From NCBI GenBank assembly GCA_051295955.1, contig JBPDWA010000004.1:1-64000 (forward strand): a stretch of DNA of 64,000 nucleotides, written 5' to 3'. Numbering within the stretch: the stretch's first letter is position 1; each line of letters opens with the position of its first letter. Origin of the DNA: Enterococcus faecalis_A. Its GTDB lineage: Bacteria > Bacillota > Bacilli > Lactobacillales > Enterococcaceae. The notes under the pieces were generated by a model. That model did no database searches and was not told the DNA's origin. It saw only the letters and a program-made list of their open reading frames with translations. This document shows, piece by piece, positions 27,589-39,500 of this stretch. The position numbers and the translations under genes are program-made.

Positions 27589-27606
27589 TAAAAAGAAGGT
27601 GAGAGT

Positions 27607-27981
27607 ATGTTAAGCCATTATCGTAAAGAACAGCGCAAAATTGCTATGGGCTTGCTAAGTTTTCATAAAAAAATGCAGGCTCATCAAAATTTGTTAAAAG
27701 AAATTGATACGTATGAACAAGAAGAGGCATTCTGCCTTTTTCTATGGAAACCGCTGGATAGTACGAATGTTCAAGGCCTGTTGGGGGTGGAGTTTCAAAC
27801 GCCAAAGCAAGTGATTCTACACGACATTGCTCTTTCTCCTTCTTTTCGAGGGGAGAAAGTAGGATATCAAATGTTGGATGAACTAGTGGAACGTTATCCT
27901 GAAGTTCAGCTTACAGGAACTTCTGCTACCAATGGCTATTTAAATAAATGGCAAGCTTACAAAGCACAACATTTGTGTTAA
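27607..27981 (+). CDS. ribT: GNAT-family protein RibT
   Basis: A 124-residue GNAT-fold acetyltransferase-like protein. The family appears as RibT in the B. subtilis rib operon and next to scpA in Firmicutes. Landmarks are VILHDIALSPSFRGEKVGYQML, which has the R-G-x-x-V-G-Y acetyl-CoA loop, and TGTSATNGYLNKW. Its substrate is unknown. It lies 18 bases after xerD and 36 before scpA. No other riboflavin biosynthesis gene is adjacent, although a riboswitch-controlled riboflavin transporter lies 3 kb downstream. Confidence 0.85.
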   Translation: MLSHYRKEQRKIAMGLLSFHKKMQAHQNLLKEIDTYEQEEAFCLFLWKPLDSTNVQGLLGVEFQTPKQVILHDIALSPSFRGEKVGYQMLDELVERYPEVQLTGTSATNGYLNKWQAYKAQHLC

Positions 27982-28017
27982 GATGGAAAACTGGAAGAAG
28001 AAAGTAGGGCTCTTTAG

Positions 28018-28803
28018 TTGCAAGAAATTAATGTAAAGTTGGACGTATTTGAAGGTCCTTTAGACCTATTGTTGCACTTGATTAAAAAACTGGAAATCGA
28101 TATTTATGATATACCCATCGCTGCGGTAACAGAACAATATATGGCTTATATTCATACCATGTCAACACTAGAGCTAGAGGTAGCAGGCGAATATTTGGTG
28201 ATGGCGGCTACTTTGATGGCGATTAAAAGTCAAATGCTTTTGCCAAAACAAGAGCTGGAACTGATAGATGAAGAAGGTATACCTGAAGGAGAAGATCCGC
28301 GGGAAGCGCTTGTGGCTCAGCTGTTGGAATACCGCAAGTTTAAATATGCAGCTGATATATTGCATGGAAAAGAAGCGCAACGTAGTCTTTATTATACCAA
28401 GGAACCAATGGATGTGGATGCGTTCAAAGAAGAAGATGCGTTATTGACGCCGAATCAGCTAACTACCATTGACTTGTTTTTAGCTTTTCATTCAATGTTG
28501 GAAAAAAAGAAAACTCGTCAGCCGCTGACTACTACGGTTACCGGCGATAATGTCTCAATTGAAGAAAAAATTTCTATCATTGCAGAGAAGATGGCTACGA
28601 TCAAAAAAGGGATACCAGTGACCTTTGACACGTTTTTCACCACCTATTCAAAGCCAGAGATTGTTACCACGTTTATGGCTTTGTTGGAATTGATGAAAAA
28701 AGGAACGATCCAAGTTGAACAAACGGATAATTACAGCACTATTTTGTTATATAACATTGCCCCAGAAGAAGAAAATGCAGTAGAGGTGGAGGAAAGAAAG
28801 TGA
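28018..28803 (+). CDS. scpA: Segregation and condensation protein A
   Basis: A 261-residue kleisin that bridges SMC heads with ScpB in the bacterial condensin. The N-terminal signature INVKLDVFEGPLDLLLHLI is intact, and the C-terminal winged helix contains VTTFMALLELMKKGTIQVEQ. The start is TTG 28018, giving the family-standard N terminus; GTAGGG lies upstream. It overlaps scpB by four bases (GTGA), indicating coupled translation. Confidence 0.95.
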   Translation: MQEINVKLDVFEGPLDLLLHLIKKLEIDIYDIPIAAVTEQYMAYIHTMSTLELEVAGEYLVMAATLMAIKSQMLLPKQELELIDEEGIPEGEDPREALVAQLLEYRKFKYAADILHGKEAQRSLYYTKEPMDVDAFKEEDALLTPNQLTTIDLFLAFHSMLEKKKTRQPLTTTVTGDNVSIEEKISIIAEKMATIKKGIPVTFDTFFTTYSKPEIVTTFMALLELMKKGTIQVEQTDNYSTILLYNIAPEEENAVEVEERK

Positions 28804-29405
28804 CACCTATTAATCAAATTGAAGCAATATTATTTGTGGTTGGTGAAGAAGGTATCAGTTTAGATGAACTTGCTTATTTATTGGAACTTTCAACCGCCAA
28901 AACATATGAAGCACTGGAACAATTAAAAGAACGTTATCAAACTAATGCAGCGTCAGCTTTACATCTTTTAGAAGTAGGCAATCAATTTATGCTAGCTACT
29001 AAAAAAGAATATGCGCCGCTGTTAAAAAAATATGCGCAGTCGCCAATGTCCAATGCCTTATCTCAAGCTGCTTTGGAAACTCTAGCGATCGTCGCTTACA
29101 AACAGCCGATTTCTCGAGTAGAAATCGATGAAATTCGCGGTGTCCAATCTGCCGGTTCGCTACAAAAATTAGTAGCCAAACAGTTGATTGAAGAAAAAGG
29201 GCGTGTTGACGGTCCGGGTAGAGCAATTTTATATGGTACTACGACGTATTTTATGGATTATTTCGGGTTGAAAACGTTAGAAGAGTTACCGGACATCCAG
29301 CAAATGGAAGCGGAAATTGCAGAGGAATTACCGCTTGACCTCTTCTTTGATCGCTATAAAGAAGCGGATACGTTAACGGCAGCTCAAGGAGAGGAAACTG
29401 AATAA
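28800..29405 (+). CDS. scpB: Segregation and condensation protein B
   Basis: A 201-residue ScpB made of tandem winged helices, partner of ScpA and SMC in chromosome condensation. Signatures are INQIEAILFVVGEEGI, LSQAALETLAIVAYKQPISR and VDGPGRAILYGTT. The GTG start overlaps scpA's stop; the stop overlaps the start of rluB by one base. This tight packing supports one operon. Confidence 0.95.
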   Translation: MTPINQIEAILFVVGEEGISLDELAYLLELSTAKTYEALEQLKERYQTNAASALHLLEVGNQFMLATKKEYAPLLKKYAQSPMSNALSQAALETLAIVAYKQPISRVEIDEIRGVQSAGSLQKLVAKQLIEEKGRVDGPGRAILYGTTTYFMDYFGLKTLEELPDIQQMEAEIAEELPLDLFFDRYKEADTLTAAQGEETE

Positions 29406-30121
29406 TGGAAAGACTACAAAAAGTAATTGCTCACGCTGGTGTAACCTCCAGAAGAAAAGCGGAAGCTTATATTTTAGCTGGGCGTGTTAAAGTCAATGGA
29501 CAAGTTGTTATGGAATTAGGTACTCAAGTAAATAAAAATGATCGCATAGAAGTAGACAACGTGCCGATTTATCAAGAAGAATATGGCTACTATTTATTTT
29601 ATAAACCCCGTGGCGTCATTTCAGCTGTAGCAGATGATAAAGGGCGCAAAGTAGTCACGGATTACTTCAACGAAGTTCAAGAACGAATTTACCCTGTTGG
29701 GCGTTTGGATTACGATACTTCAGGTTTACTGTTATTAACTAATGATGGAAATTTTTCACAAATCTTGGCACATCCTAGTCATCAAATTGATAAGGTCTAC
29801 GTCGCAAAAGTTAAAGGCTTGCCTAGTAAACGTGATTTAGCACCGCTTGCGCGCGGAATCAAGCTGGCTGGCAAGAAAACGGCACCGGCAGCCTTTCAAA
29901 TTTTATCTGCTGATACCAGAGCAAATACAAGTATTATAGAATTAACAATTCATGAAGGACGCAACCATCAGGTGAAAAACATGTTTCAAGCCCTTGGTTT
30001 TCCAGTCCAAAAATTAAAGCGGGAACGCTATGGTGTTTTGACTTTACAAGGCTTGCATCCAGGCGAATACCGCCATTTAAATAAAAAAGAAGTGAGCCAA
30101 CTACTAAACCAAGCTAAATAA
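29405..30121 (+). CDS. rluB: 23S rRNA pseudouridine synthase RluB
   Basis: A 238-residue RsuA/RluB-family pseudouridine synthase. The N-terminal S4 RNA-binding domain is about residues 1-60 (QKVIAHAGVTSRRKAEAYI). The catalytic domain has Asp102 in GRLDYDTSGLLLLTND and the family motif EGRNHQVKNMF. The expected target is position 2605 (E. coli numbering) of 23S rRNA. Its start overlaps the scpB stop by one base. It is the last gene of the cluster. Confidence 0.93.
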   Translation: MERLQKVIAHAGVTSRRKAEAYILAGRVKVNGQVVMELGTQVNKNDRIEVDNVPIYQEEYGYYLFYKPRGVISAVADDKGRKVVTDYFNEVQERIYPVGRLDYDTSGLLLLTNDGNFSQILAHPSHQIDKVYVAKVKGLPSKRDLAPLARGIKLAGKKTAPAAFQILSADTRANTSIIELTIHEGRNHQVKNMFQALGFPVQKLKRERYGVLTLQGLHPGEYRHLNKKEVSQLLNQAK

Positions 30122-30162
30122 GTACAAGGCAGCCGAATTAAATCGAGACAACCGTTAAAAAA

Positions 30163-30194
30163 AGGCCTAAACGGTGGATTTTGGCGTTTTTTCT
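30163..30194 (+). terminator. Terminator after rluB
   Basis: GCCTAAA (about 30165-30171) pairs with TTTTGGC (one mismatch) around CGGTGGA, followed by GTTTTTTCT. Confidence 0.55.
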
Positions 30195-30374
30195 ATTGGT
30201 ACATTCGCAGAAGGAAGTTCTACTGAATCCAGTTTTAAAGCTGCTTCTGTTATTTCCAAGCGAATCTAAAAAAAGAGGCGTGCGCTAAGCGGCTTTTGGT
30301 AAAAGCGTAGTTTTTCGTTAAAAGTTTTCGTTTGTTTCCTCCTTTTAAGCTCTTACTTACTTTAAATTAATAAG

Positions 30375-30403
30375 TTGCAATTAAAGCAAAAGTAGAGTAC
30401 ACT
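30375..30403 (+). promoter_or_regulatory. Promoter of ribU
   Basis: TTGCAA, a 17-base spacer and TACACT just upstream of the FMN riboswitch. Confidence 0.65.
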
Positions 30404-30426
30404 GTAAAAGTAAAAAATAATAAAGG

Positions 30427-30545
30427 TTCGTCTTCAGGGGCAGGGTGTAATTCCCGACCGGTGGTGATAGTCCACGACCCGTTATGATAACGGTTGAATT
30501 GGTGAAAGTCCAATACCGACAGTATAGTCTGGATAAAGAAGATAG
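30427..30545 (+). promoter_or_regulatory. FMN riboswitch (RFN element)
   Basis: Contains the conserved RFN blocks in order: TTCAGGGGCAGGGTGTAA, TTCCCGACCGGTGG, AGTCCACGACCC, a variable hairpin, TTGGTGAAAGTCCAATACCGACAGT, and AGTCTGGATAAAGAAGATA. It binds FMN and, with the terminator at 30581-30616, should stop transcription of ribU when flavin is plentiful. Confidence 0.95.
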
Positions 30546-33500
30546 GGCTTATTTGGTCTGCTTTTGATTCAGATAACGCCACTCTATTTTTCCCTGTCGA
30601 AAAATAGAGTTTTTTAGTTTTATAAAGAAGAAAAGGCAGTTCAAAGAGGTTCGATGAAGATGAGTCCTGAATTGGAGGATTTCATATGAGCAACACCAAG
30701 GTTCAAAAAATGGTCAGCATTGCTATGTTGGCAGCTTTTGCTGCAGTCTTGCAGTTTGTCGCATTTCCAATCATGCCGATGTTTAATTTTTTAAAGATTG
30801 ACTTCAGCGACATTCCTATTTTGATTGGGATGTTTTTGTACGGACCGCTAGCCGGCATTGCCACAGCGTTGATTCGTTCCTTGTTACATTTGTTTTTCAC
30901 GGGCTTATCTCCTCAAAACATGGTAGGAGACGTGACGAGCTTTTTGGCGTCTGCACTTTTTACTTTGCCAATTTTTTATCTCTTCAAAAAAGGGAATCAT
31001 CAACGGTTCAGTAAAGGTATTGGCATTATCAGTGGGATTTTCGTTTTGACGTTGTTTATGAGTGTGGCCAACTATTTTGTGATAACGCCGCTTTACTTAC
31101 AGCTTTATGGAGTGACGACGAGTCAATTTTTAGGCACATCATTGGCTAACTATATTGCTATTGGGATTATTCCTTTTAATTTAATTAAAGGAATTCTGGT
31201 CAGCGTGATTTTCCTAGTCTTACATGCCAAATTATTACCGTGGCTTTCAAAAAAACAAGCTTCACTTCATACTAAAACGCCTTTACCAAAATAATTAAAA
31301 TAGACAAGGCTGTAGACAAAGCTAAGTACGTCTTTTGTTCTACAGTCTTTTTACTGTTTGAAAAGAAATCATTGAATTTTCGGAGTAGATTTATAAAGTT
31401 CAATAAAGTATGTGTCCAATAGGCGAAGCCTAGACGCACGAGACCGGTTTGATTAAAAAATTATTAGAGTCGAAAATTGATAAAAGTAACGGCTTAGCTA
31501 CGGTGCTTTTCATAAGATTTAACAAAAACAACTTAATGCAGTGATAACTTATGGGAAAATGCTCTAAGTTTGTTAATGGCGCTGAAATAGGCTGGTCTAT
31601 TGGCAAATTTAGAAGAATTCACAGCTTTGTAAGAAGAGTGCTTGTTGCTTTTTTAAGGATTGGAAAATGGACAAGTTAATATGTTGCTTACGATGCCTAA
31701 ATTTGGTCAACAGTTTTCTGAGGAATGTGTAAAACAGCTTAACAATGATCGTAATTTATTCTTGGCTCCTTTAGCTGACAGTTGCAGTGATAAAAACTAG
31801 AGTTGAAAATAGACCGGAGTAACCAGACCCCAGCAACTTTGCTGGTTTTTTTAGGAATTTCTAGGGCAGAATTTACTGAACCTACCGCACATCAGATGAA
31901 TGTTAAGGCACTGCAATTGTTTTTTTAAAAAGATATTGATATGATAAGAAAAGTTTGAAGCAGAGGAGTTGGCTTTTTGAAAACGTGCGAAAATTGTGGC
32001 TGTTCCAATCTTAAAAATGACCCTTTTTGTGCAGAATGTGGCGCACCGTTGATTGATGCTCAACCGTTCCAGCCTAAGAAAACAGTCATTAATCAAACAA
32101 CAAAATTGAAAAAGAACCACAATAGTCGGCTGCCAAGACGGCACTATTTTATTGCTGTTTATTTACTGATTATGGCTGCTTTTATTATTGGAATCTATGC
32201 TTGGGGCCAGCGACATTTCTCCAAAGCAGAACAGGTAGCTGCATTGATTTCAGCGATTGAAGCACAAGACTTCCATCAGGTCAGTCAGAAAATATCCACG
32301 AATGAACAAAATTTCACAGTAACACCTACAACGATTAAGCCTTTGGTGAACTACTTACACGATCAACCACAGGAATTGAAAAAAGTAGCTAACGCTTTAA
32401 GCAAAAACCAAAGAATGCACGGTTTATCAATACAAAAAAAAGGGCAAAAATATTTTTTCTTTCCTCATTATCAATTTGTCTTAACACCGGTTTATTTGCG
32501 CGTAGCTACTAATCAAAAGAAAGTAACCATGAAGATCAATCAAACGGTCATCGGCACTTCAAATGCTGATTCGTATCAACAAGAGTATGGTCCCATTGCG
32601 CCTGGCAACTATACTTTTGAAGCGATTATTAAAGGACCGACTGGCAATGATGTTCGTTTAAAAGAAACACATATGATTGATGCAGAAACATATGCTCCCA
32701 CCATCAATTTAAACTTTAAAAAAATAACCATCCCCATCACTAGCAATTTAGGGGCAGCTGATATTTACGTTAATCAAAAAAAAATAGCTACTTATCATTC
32801 TGGAACAAAAATTATCGGCCCTTTGTATTGGAGTCCAGGCATGAAAATACAATTAAGAAAGGAGTTAAATGGTGAAACTATAACTACAGCAGAGGAACCG
32901 ATTCAATCAACTGATTTCAGTGAAGATGCTTCTAAGAATTTAACGTTGCAATTAAATTTTGCAGTTCTGTCTAACTATGATGTTCGTTTAGCACTGGAAA
33001 AATTTTATCAAGAATTCGCGACAGTCTCACAGCAACCAAGTGACGCTACGCGCAGCAATTTAGTGCTGAGTATTTAGCTGGCGGGAAAGAACATCCTGCC
33101 TATGATGAGCTTTGGAAAATGATCGTCAATCAAAAAAAACTGCGGACATCAACTACAGCTCAACTGCAATCTACTTATGAAGTCACTATTGATGAGTTAA
33201 AACTATTAAGTAAAAATACCTATCAAGTGGATTATCGTTTACAAGTTGCTCGAGCTAGTACCAGTGCTCATCAAGACATCCCGCAAATTCAATGGATTGA
33301 TGGGATTAAAGAACAAATCCTGATTTCTAAAGAAGCTTTTTCGGTTTCACCTTTACAATTCTTGACTTTGGATGAACGAATGCTCAACTGGCTCTCAACT
33401 CACTAACTTACAATAACTACGATAAAAAAATTGGAGGAGGAAAAGCACATGCTAAAAAAGAAATGGTCCAAAATTTTACTTGTCATTTTGAGCTTTATGA

Positions 33501-36500
33501 TTGGGATCCTAATTCTAGGCGGCTTCTTTTTAAAAGCAGCAATTCATACACCTTCAGCTGCTGCACAGACAGCAGCGGCAACAGGAACGGAGATTCCCGG
33601 GGCCTTGAAGTTTGCTGGTGATCCGAAAAAGCCAGCTGTTTTGTTTTATCAAGGAGCTTTGGTGGCTAAAGAAAGCTATAGCCTTTGGGCAGAAAAAGTA
33701 GCGACCGCCGGTTTTTCCGTCTACTTAATTCAAGAACCCTTCGCCTTGGCGGTTTTAGCTCCTAATAAAGCTCAACAAATCCTAGATTCAGAAAAACTCA
33801 CTTCTTATGTAATTGGGGGTCATTCCTTAGGCGGGGTGATGGCCAGTCGTTTTGCTGCCAAGCAATCAGCGGATTCAGGCTTAACCGGTGTCTTTTTTCT
33901 AGCTAGCTATCCGGATCAAAAAGGCTCTTTGAAGGCCTTTAAAGGCAGCGTTCTTTCGGTAACCGCTTCTTATGATGGCGTTTTAAATCAAAAACAGTAC
34001 CAAGAAGCTAAAAATTATATGCCTTCCCAAGTAACTTATCAAACAATCGCTGGCGGCAATCATGCAGGCTTTGGTAGTTATGGCTCTCAAAAAGGGGATC
34101 ATCCGGCTAAAATAAAAAATGCTAAACAGCAAGAACAGGTGGCTAGGATCTTAATTAATTGGTTGAATCAAACTGAAGACAAGAGGGGAACTAGTGATGA
34201 TTAATAAATAAAAAATGAATATTGAAGCCTCCCTTTTTATTTAAATCAAAGCAAGATGATATTTTATCGTATAGATAGTTTTGTCATGTTTTTAGGGAGT
34301 AAGAGGTTATTATGATAATAACCTCTTACTCCCTATACTATGTCGCTGCTGCAAAAATAGTATACAGCAACGATTATTTTTCAGAAAATTCTATTGCATG
34401 CACGGGGCATTTGCGATACGATTTTAACACGTTCTCCCTTTGATCCAAGGGAATGAATTGCTTTTGTGCTTCTTTTTCAGTTTTAAATAAAACGATGCCA
34501 TCATCGTCATAATCAAAAATTGTTGGTGCATAAATTTGGCAAAGACCGCACGCAATACAGCGTTCAGGAATGATTTTGCACTGCATCAGGTAACACATCC
34601 TATCTATAACAAGGGGGCTATTTGGCAATGGAAGCAACTTTTATTTTAGCGTTATTTGCCCATGGATACAAGGTAAAAACGACAACTTTGTTTCATCTTT
34701 TAAAAGGGAAACGTACAAGTTCAGTATTGATTTACGGCTTTTGTTATGATTGTTTGCGTTTTATTGAAGCCTGGCCTTTAGTTACAGAAAATACTTACCA
34801 GCAGGCAATTAACTTTTTAAGCGCTCAAGGCTTTCTCACTTACCATTTAGAAACAAAAGAAGGTCAAATCACTCACCGAGGCCAGCGTTATTTACTCAAT
34901 CACAACTTTTCACTAAACACCTATGCATTTATCAATCAGTATTTATTTGGCAAAAACACATCTGAAATTTGGCGCATGATCCAATTTTGTGTTCAAGTAG
35001 TCTCTAATCTTTCTTACGACGCTAAAAACTATCTTCCTTTAGAATCATCGCCTTTGTATCAGCAACATCTGAAACACTGGCTAACGCTTTATTCCAAAGA
35101 TGAGCTGATTCATCAAGTTCGACAAGAATGGTTACAGCTATTTCGACAACTTACCAATGAAGAAAGTAATTATTTAGCGGCTCAATTGACAGGCCATGAA
35201 TGTTTAGGGAAAACTGCTCAGCAACTACATAAACCGGGAGGGACTGAATTTGAAAAAGAAATGTGGCAGAAAAATACACTTCATCATCTGTTGCAGGTAA
35301 TTATGTCTGAAAGTAATCCGCAACCTTTATACAATTTAATTCAACCTTTAGTAGCCCAAAATCAAAACCAAAGCATGCAAACAACGTATTCTTTCTTACA
35401 TGCAGGCTTAACTCCAGGAGAAGTAGCCCATCAGCGCAAAATTAAAGTGAGCACAGTCAAAGATCACTTGCTAGAACTAGCTATCAGACGTCAAATTGAT
35501 AGCTTTTATTATGTGAAAAACCAAACAGTGAGACATAGTTTGACCTCGTCAGCCTCTGATCCTGCTACGTGGCAATTTAAAAAATGGCAGGCGACAATTC
35601 CTAATTTGGATTATTTGGATTTTCGTCTTTGTCAAATCGGCTTACTCTGGAAAAGGAGAGACAAATGAATTTAACGCACTATTTACAAACCCATTTTGGC
35701 TATGCTGCCTTTAAACCCGGACAAGCAGAAGTGATTGAGCATTTACTAAATGGGCAAGATACTTTGGCCGTTTTGCCAACTGGCACGGGAAAATCGTTAT
35801 GTTATCAAATGGCCGGCCAACTACTAACTGGCCAAGTGATTATCGTTTCTCCTTTATTATCATTGATGGAAGATCAAGTTCGTCAGCTACAAAGGCATGG
35901 TATTCAAAAGGTAGTAGCGATCAACAGTTCCTTAAGTTATCGGGAAAAGCAGTTTGTACTTGCTCATCTTTCTACGTATCAATATCTTTTTTTTAGCCCA
36001 GAAATGCTCTTGCAACCTGATGTTTTACAACGTGTAGCTAAGCTTAAACTGGCATTATTAGTCATCGATGAAGCACATTGTGTCTATCAGTGGGGTATCG
36101 ACTTTCGACCGGAATATGAAAAATTAAATACTGTTCAGCAAGCATTGCATCAACCCTTAACACTTGCTTTAACAGCTACAGCAACGCCTCTTGTGCGTCA
36201 AGCAATTACAAACCAAATGTTTCATTCGAAAAACTATCAGGAAGTTATTTATTCTGTTAATCGAAAAAACATCGGTTTAATCGTTCAACACGTAGCAGAT
36301 AAAGAATGTGCTTTATTACATGCACTGACTCAATTTTCACACAAAGTGATTATTTATTGCGCAACCCGTAAAACGACTGAACAACTGACCACCTTAATTA
36401 AAAAAACCACTTCTTTAAATATAGCTTTTTATCATGGAGGATTACAGTCTAATGAACGAAGTTTGCTCCAACAGCAATTTTTAGCAAATCAGCTGGATAT

Positions 36501-39500
36501 TCTTTGTGCCACCAATGCGTTTGGGATGGGAATTGATAAGCCGGATGTACGAGTAGTTATCCATTATGATTTGCCTGACAGCTTGGAGAATTATCTCCAA
36601 GAAATAGGGCGAGCTGGTCGAGACGGACGTCCTAGTTTAGCGCTGCTCCTTTATAAAAATGGGGATGAGTTTATCCATCGTTTATTTCAGGAGGCAACAC
36701 GAGCAGATCGAGAAGCCTTAACGCAATTGTTTCAATTGGCATCGATTCAATCAGATCAGTTCAAACTGGCAGCTACCGAACTTCAGCAAAAATGGCTGCA
36801 AGGCTTTTATAAACAAGACTATTCTCTCGAAGAATTGCAAAAACGATTAATTAAGCGTGAACAAGAACGTCAGCAACAATTACAGTTGATGGTGGACTAC
36901 ATTCATTTAACCAGCTGTCGACGGTGTTTCATTCAGTCTTATTTTACTGAGCCGGTTCAACAACAGGATGCTACCGGTTGTTGTGACAACTGCCATTTAA
37001 CCTTTGACAAGATTCAAGCAGAGATAGTAAAATCAACTGAGACACCTCCAGCACAAGACTGGCAAGCGATAATTCTAAGATTATTTAAAGATCGAAAATA
37101 AACTATTTTTTTAGTCGGCAGTTTACAAAAGCTATGGTATAATAACATGCGAGAGAAGTTTAGGAGGAAAGCAGCAGTGAGCAGAAAAAAGAATCAAAAA
37201 CAGTCAGAAGCTCGTGAACCATGGGAGCAATCAATTTATGAACCAGATAACAAAAGTGGCGGTTCTCGATTGGAAAAACGTCACCACAAAAGAGGCAACA
37301 CCGCATTTTTAACGATTTTAGTTATTTTGCTATTATGTATTATTGCATTGCCAATTGGTACTTTTTTATATGTAATGCGGGATAAACCAAACGCAAATGC
37401 AGGGAAAGATAGCAGTCAGCCATCTTCTTCTCTAGTCCAATCATCAACCAAAGGAAGCTCTTCTAAAAGCTCTTCAACTGAGACAAGTACTGAATCAGCG
37501 TCATCAGAATCTAGCAGCTCTAGTGCTGTTCCTGAAAATCAACAAGCGACACCATCAAGCTCAGAATCAGCTTCAGCAGCTGATCAACAACAGACAGAAC
37601 CAGTATATGACACAGTTCTATCTGGGGAAGGCTTTAAGCAAGTTGCAGCTAGAAATGGAATTACATTAGATCAGTTATTGGCACTAAACCCAAGTTTAAC
37701 TGTTAATTCCATGTTGCATCCTGGAGATACGCTACGGGTGAAATAAATAAAAAGCAGCTAGGACAGAAGTGATTGCTACACAAGCAAGTCCTTCAAGCAA
37801 AGAACCAAGTTTCGAAAATTTCAAGGTGGTAAGGCCGAGCTTCTTTTTTGTCGTGACTTTATTGTGGCACAAAAGAAGCAGCTAACGACTACTCAAAGAG
37901 CGCATACTGTTTTTTGGGCTCAAACACTTGTAGGTAAGCACTTTGTTTCGATTAGGTTTATGCCAATTCGGCTATTTAACAGCTGATGGAATCAAAGCAG
38001 GCCTTTTCGTGTTCATTACAATTTTTAGAAGCTGAACGATTCTGTCTCAGCTTCTTTTTTGTGGTAAAATAAAAAAGAATCCTTGCACAGGTGAGGATGA
38101 TGTTGTTTAAAGGGAGTTTATTTATGGATAAAATTAGTATTGCAATTGATGGACCGGCTTCATCGGGGAAAAGTACTGTAGCCAAAATTTTGGCTAAAAA
38201 ATTACATTACGTTTACTGTGACACTGGCGCTATGTATCGAGCGCTGACTTACTTAGCGATTCAGCATCACGTTGATTTTAACGATGAGGATCAGTTAATA
38301 GCGCTTTGTGAAGCCCATCAAATTACTTTTCAACCTACTGAAAAAGGCCAATTGGTTTTTTTAGATGAAGAAGATGTGACTGTTGCAATAAGACAACCAG
38401 ACGTAACCAACGCTGTTTCTGTGGTGGCTAAACATCAACAAGTTCGTGCAAAAATGGTTGCCTTGCAACAAGAAATCGCTAAAGCAGACGGAATTGTGAT
38501 GGATGGCCGAGATATCGGAACAGTTGTTTTGCCGCAGGCAGAAATTAAAATCTTTTTGGTGGCAAGCGTGACGGAACGAGCTCAACGACGCTATAAAGAA
38601 AATTTAGAAAAGGGAATCACGACGGATTTTGAAACTTTAAAAGCAGAAATTCAACGTCGGGATCATTTGGATTCGACCCGGACTGTTTCTCCCTTAGTTC
38701 AAGCTGATGATGCAGTGAAAATTGATACGACTGGCTTGTCAATTGAAAAAGTAGTAGACTCAATCCAAAATATTATCGTTGAAAAGGGCTTTTCTATTTT
38801 TTAAGAGAAATTTAAGAAAAATGGTAGAAATCGCTTTATTTTTTTGAAAAAATAACTTACTATTAAGAGAGTAAGTTATTTTAAGAATTTTTTGTTGGTA
38901 TAGGAGGATAAATGGTCATGACTGAGTTTCAAGACAAGCAAGTAGAAAACAATGGCGAAACAATGGCGGACGTGATGAATAGCGTTCAAGAAGTAAAAGT
39001 CGGCGACATTGTCAAAGGCGAAGTTTTAGCTGTAGAAGACAAACAAGTAATTGTTGGTATTGAAGGGGCTGGCGTTGAAGGCGTTGTGCCTGCAAAAGAA
39101 TTGTCTACGCTACAAGTAGAAGACATTAATGAACTAGTAAAAGTCGGCGACATCTTGGATCTAGTTGTTATTACTTCTATTGGTAAAGACAAAGAAAATG
39201 GAAGCTATTTGTTATCTAAACGTCGTTTAGATGCGAAAAAAGTTTGGGAAGAAATTGAACAAGATTTCCAAGATGGAAAAATTATTGAAGCACCAGTCAC
39301 AAATATCGTTAAAGGCGGTTTAGTTGTGGATGTAGGTGTTCGTGGGTTTGTGCCGGCTTCAATGGTAGAAGACCATTTTGTCTCTGATTTTTCTGAATAC
39401 AAAGGAAAAACGTTGGCTTTTAAAATTATTGAAATTGAGCCTTCCGAAAACCGCTTAATTCTTTCGCACAAAGCCGTTGTCGAAACAGAAAAAGAAGAAC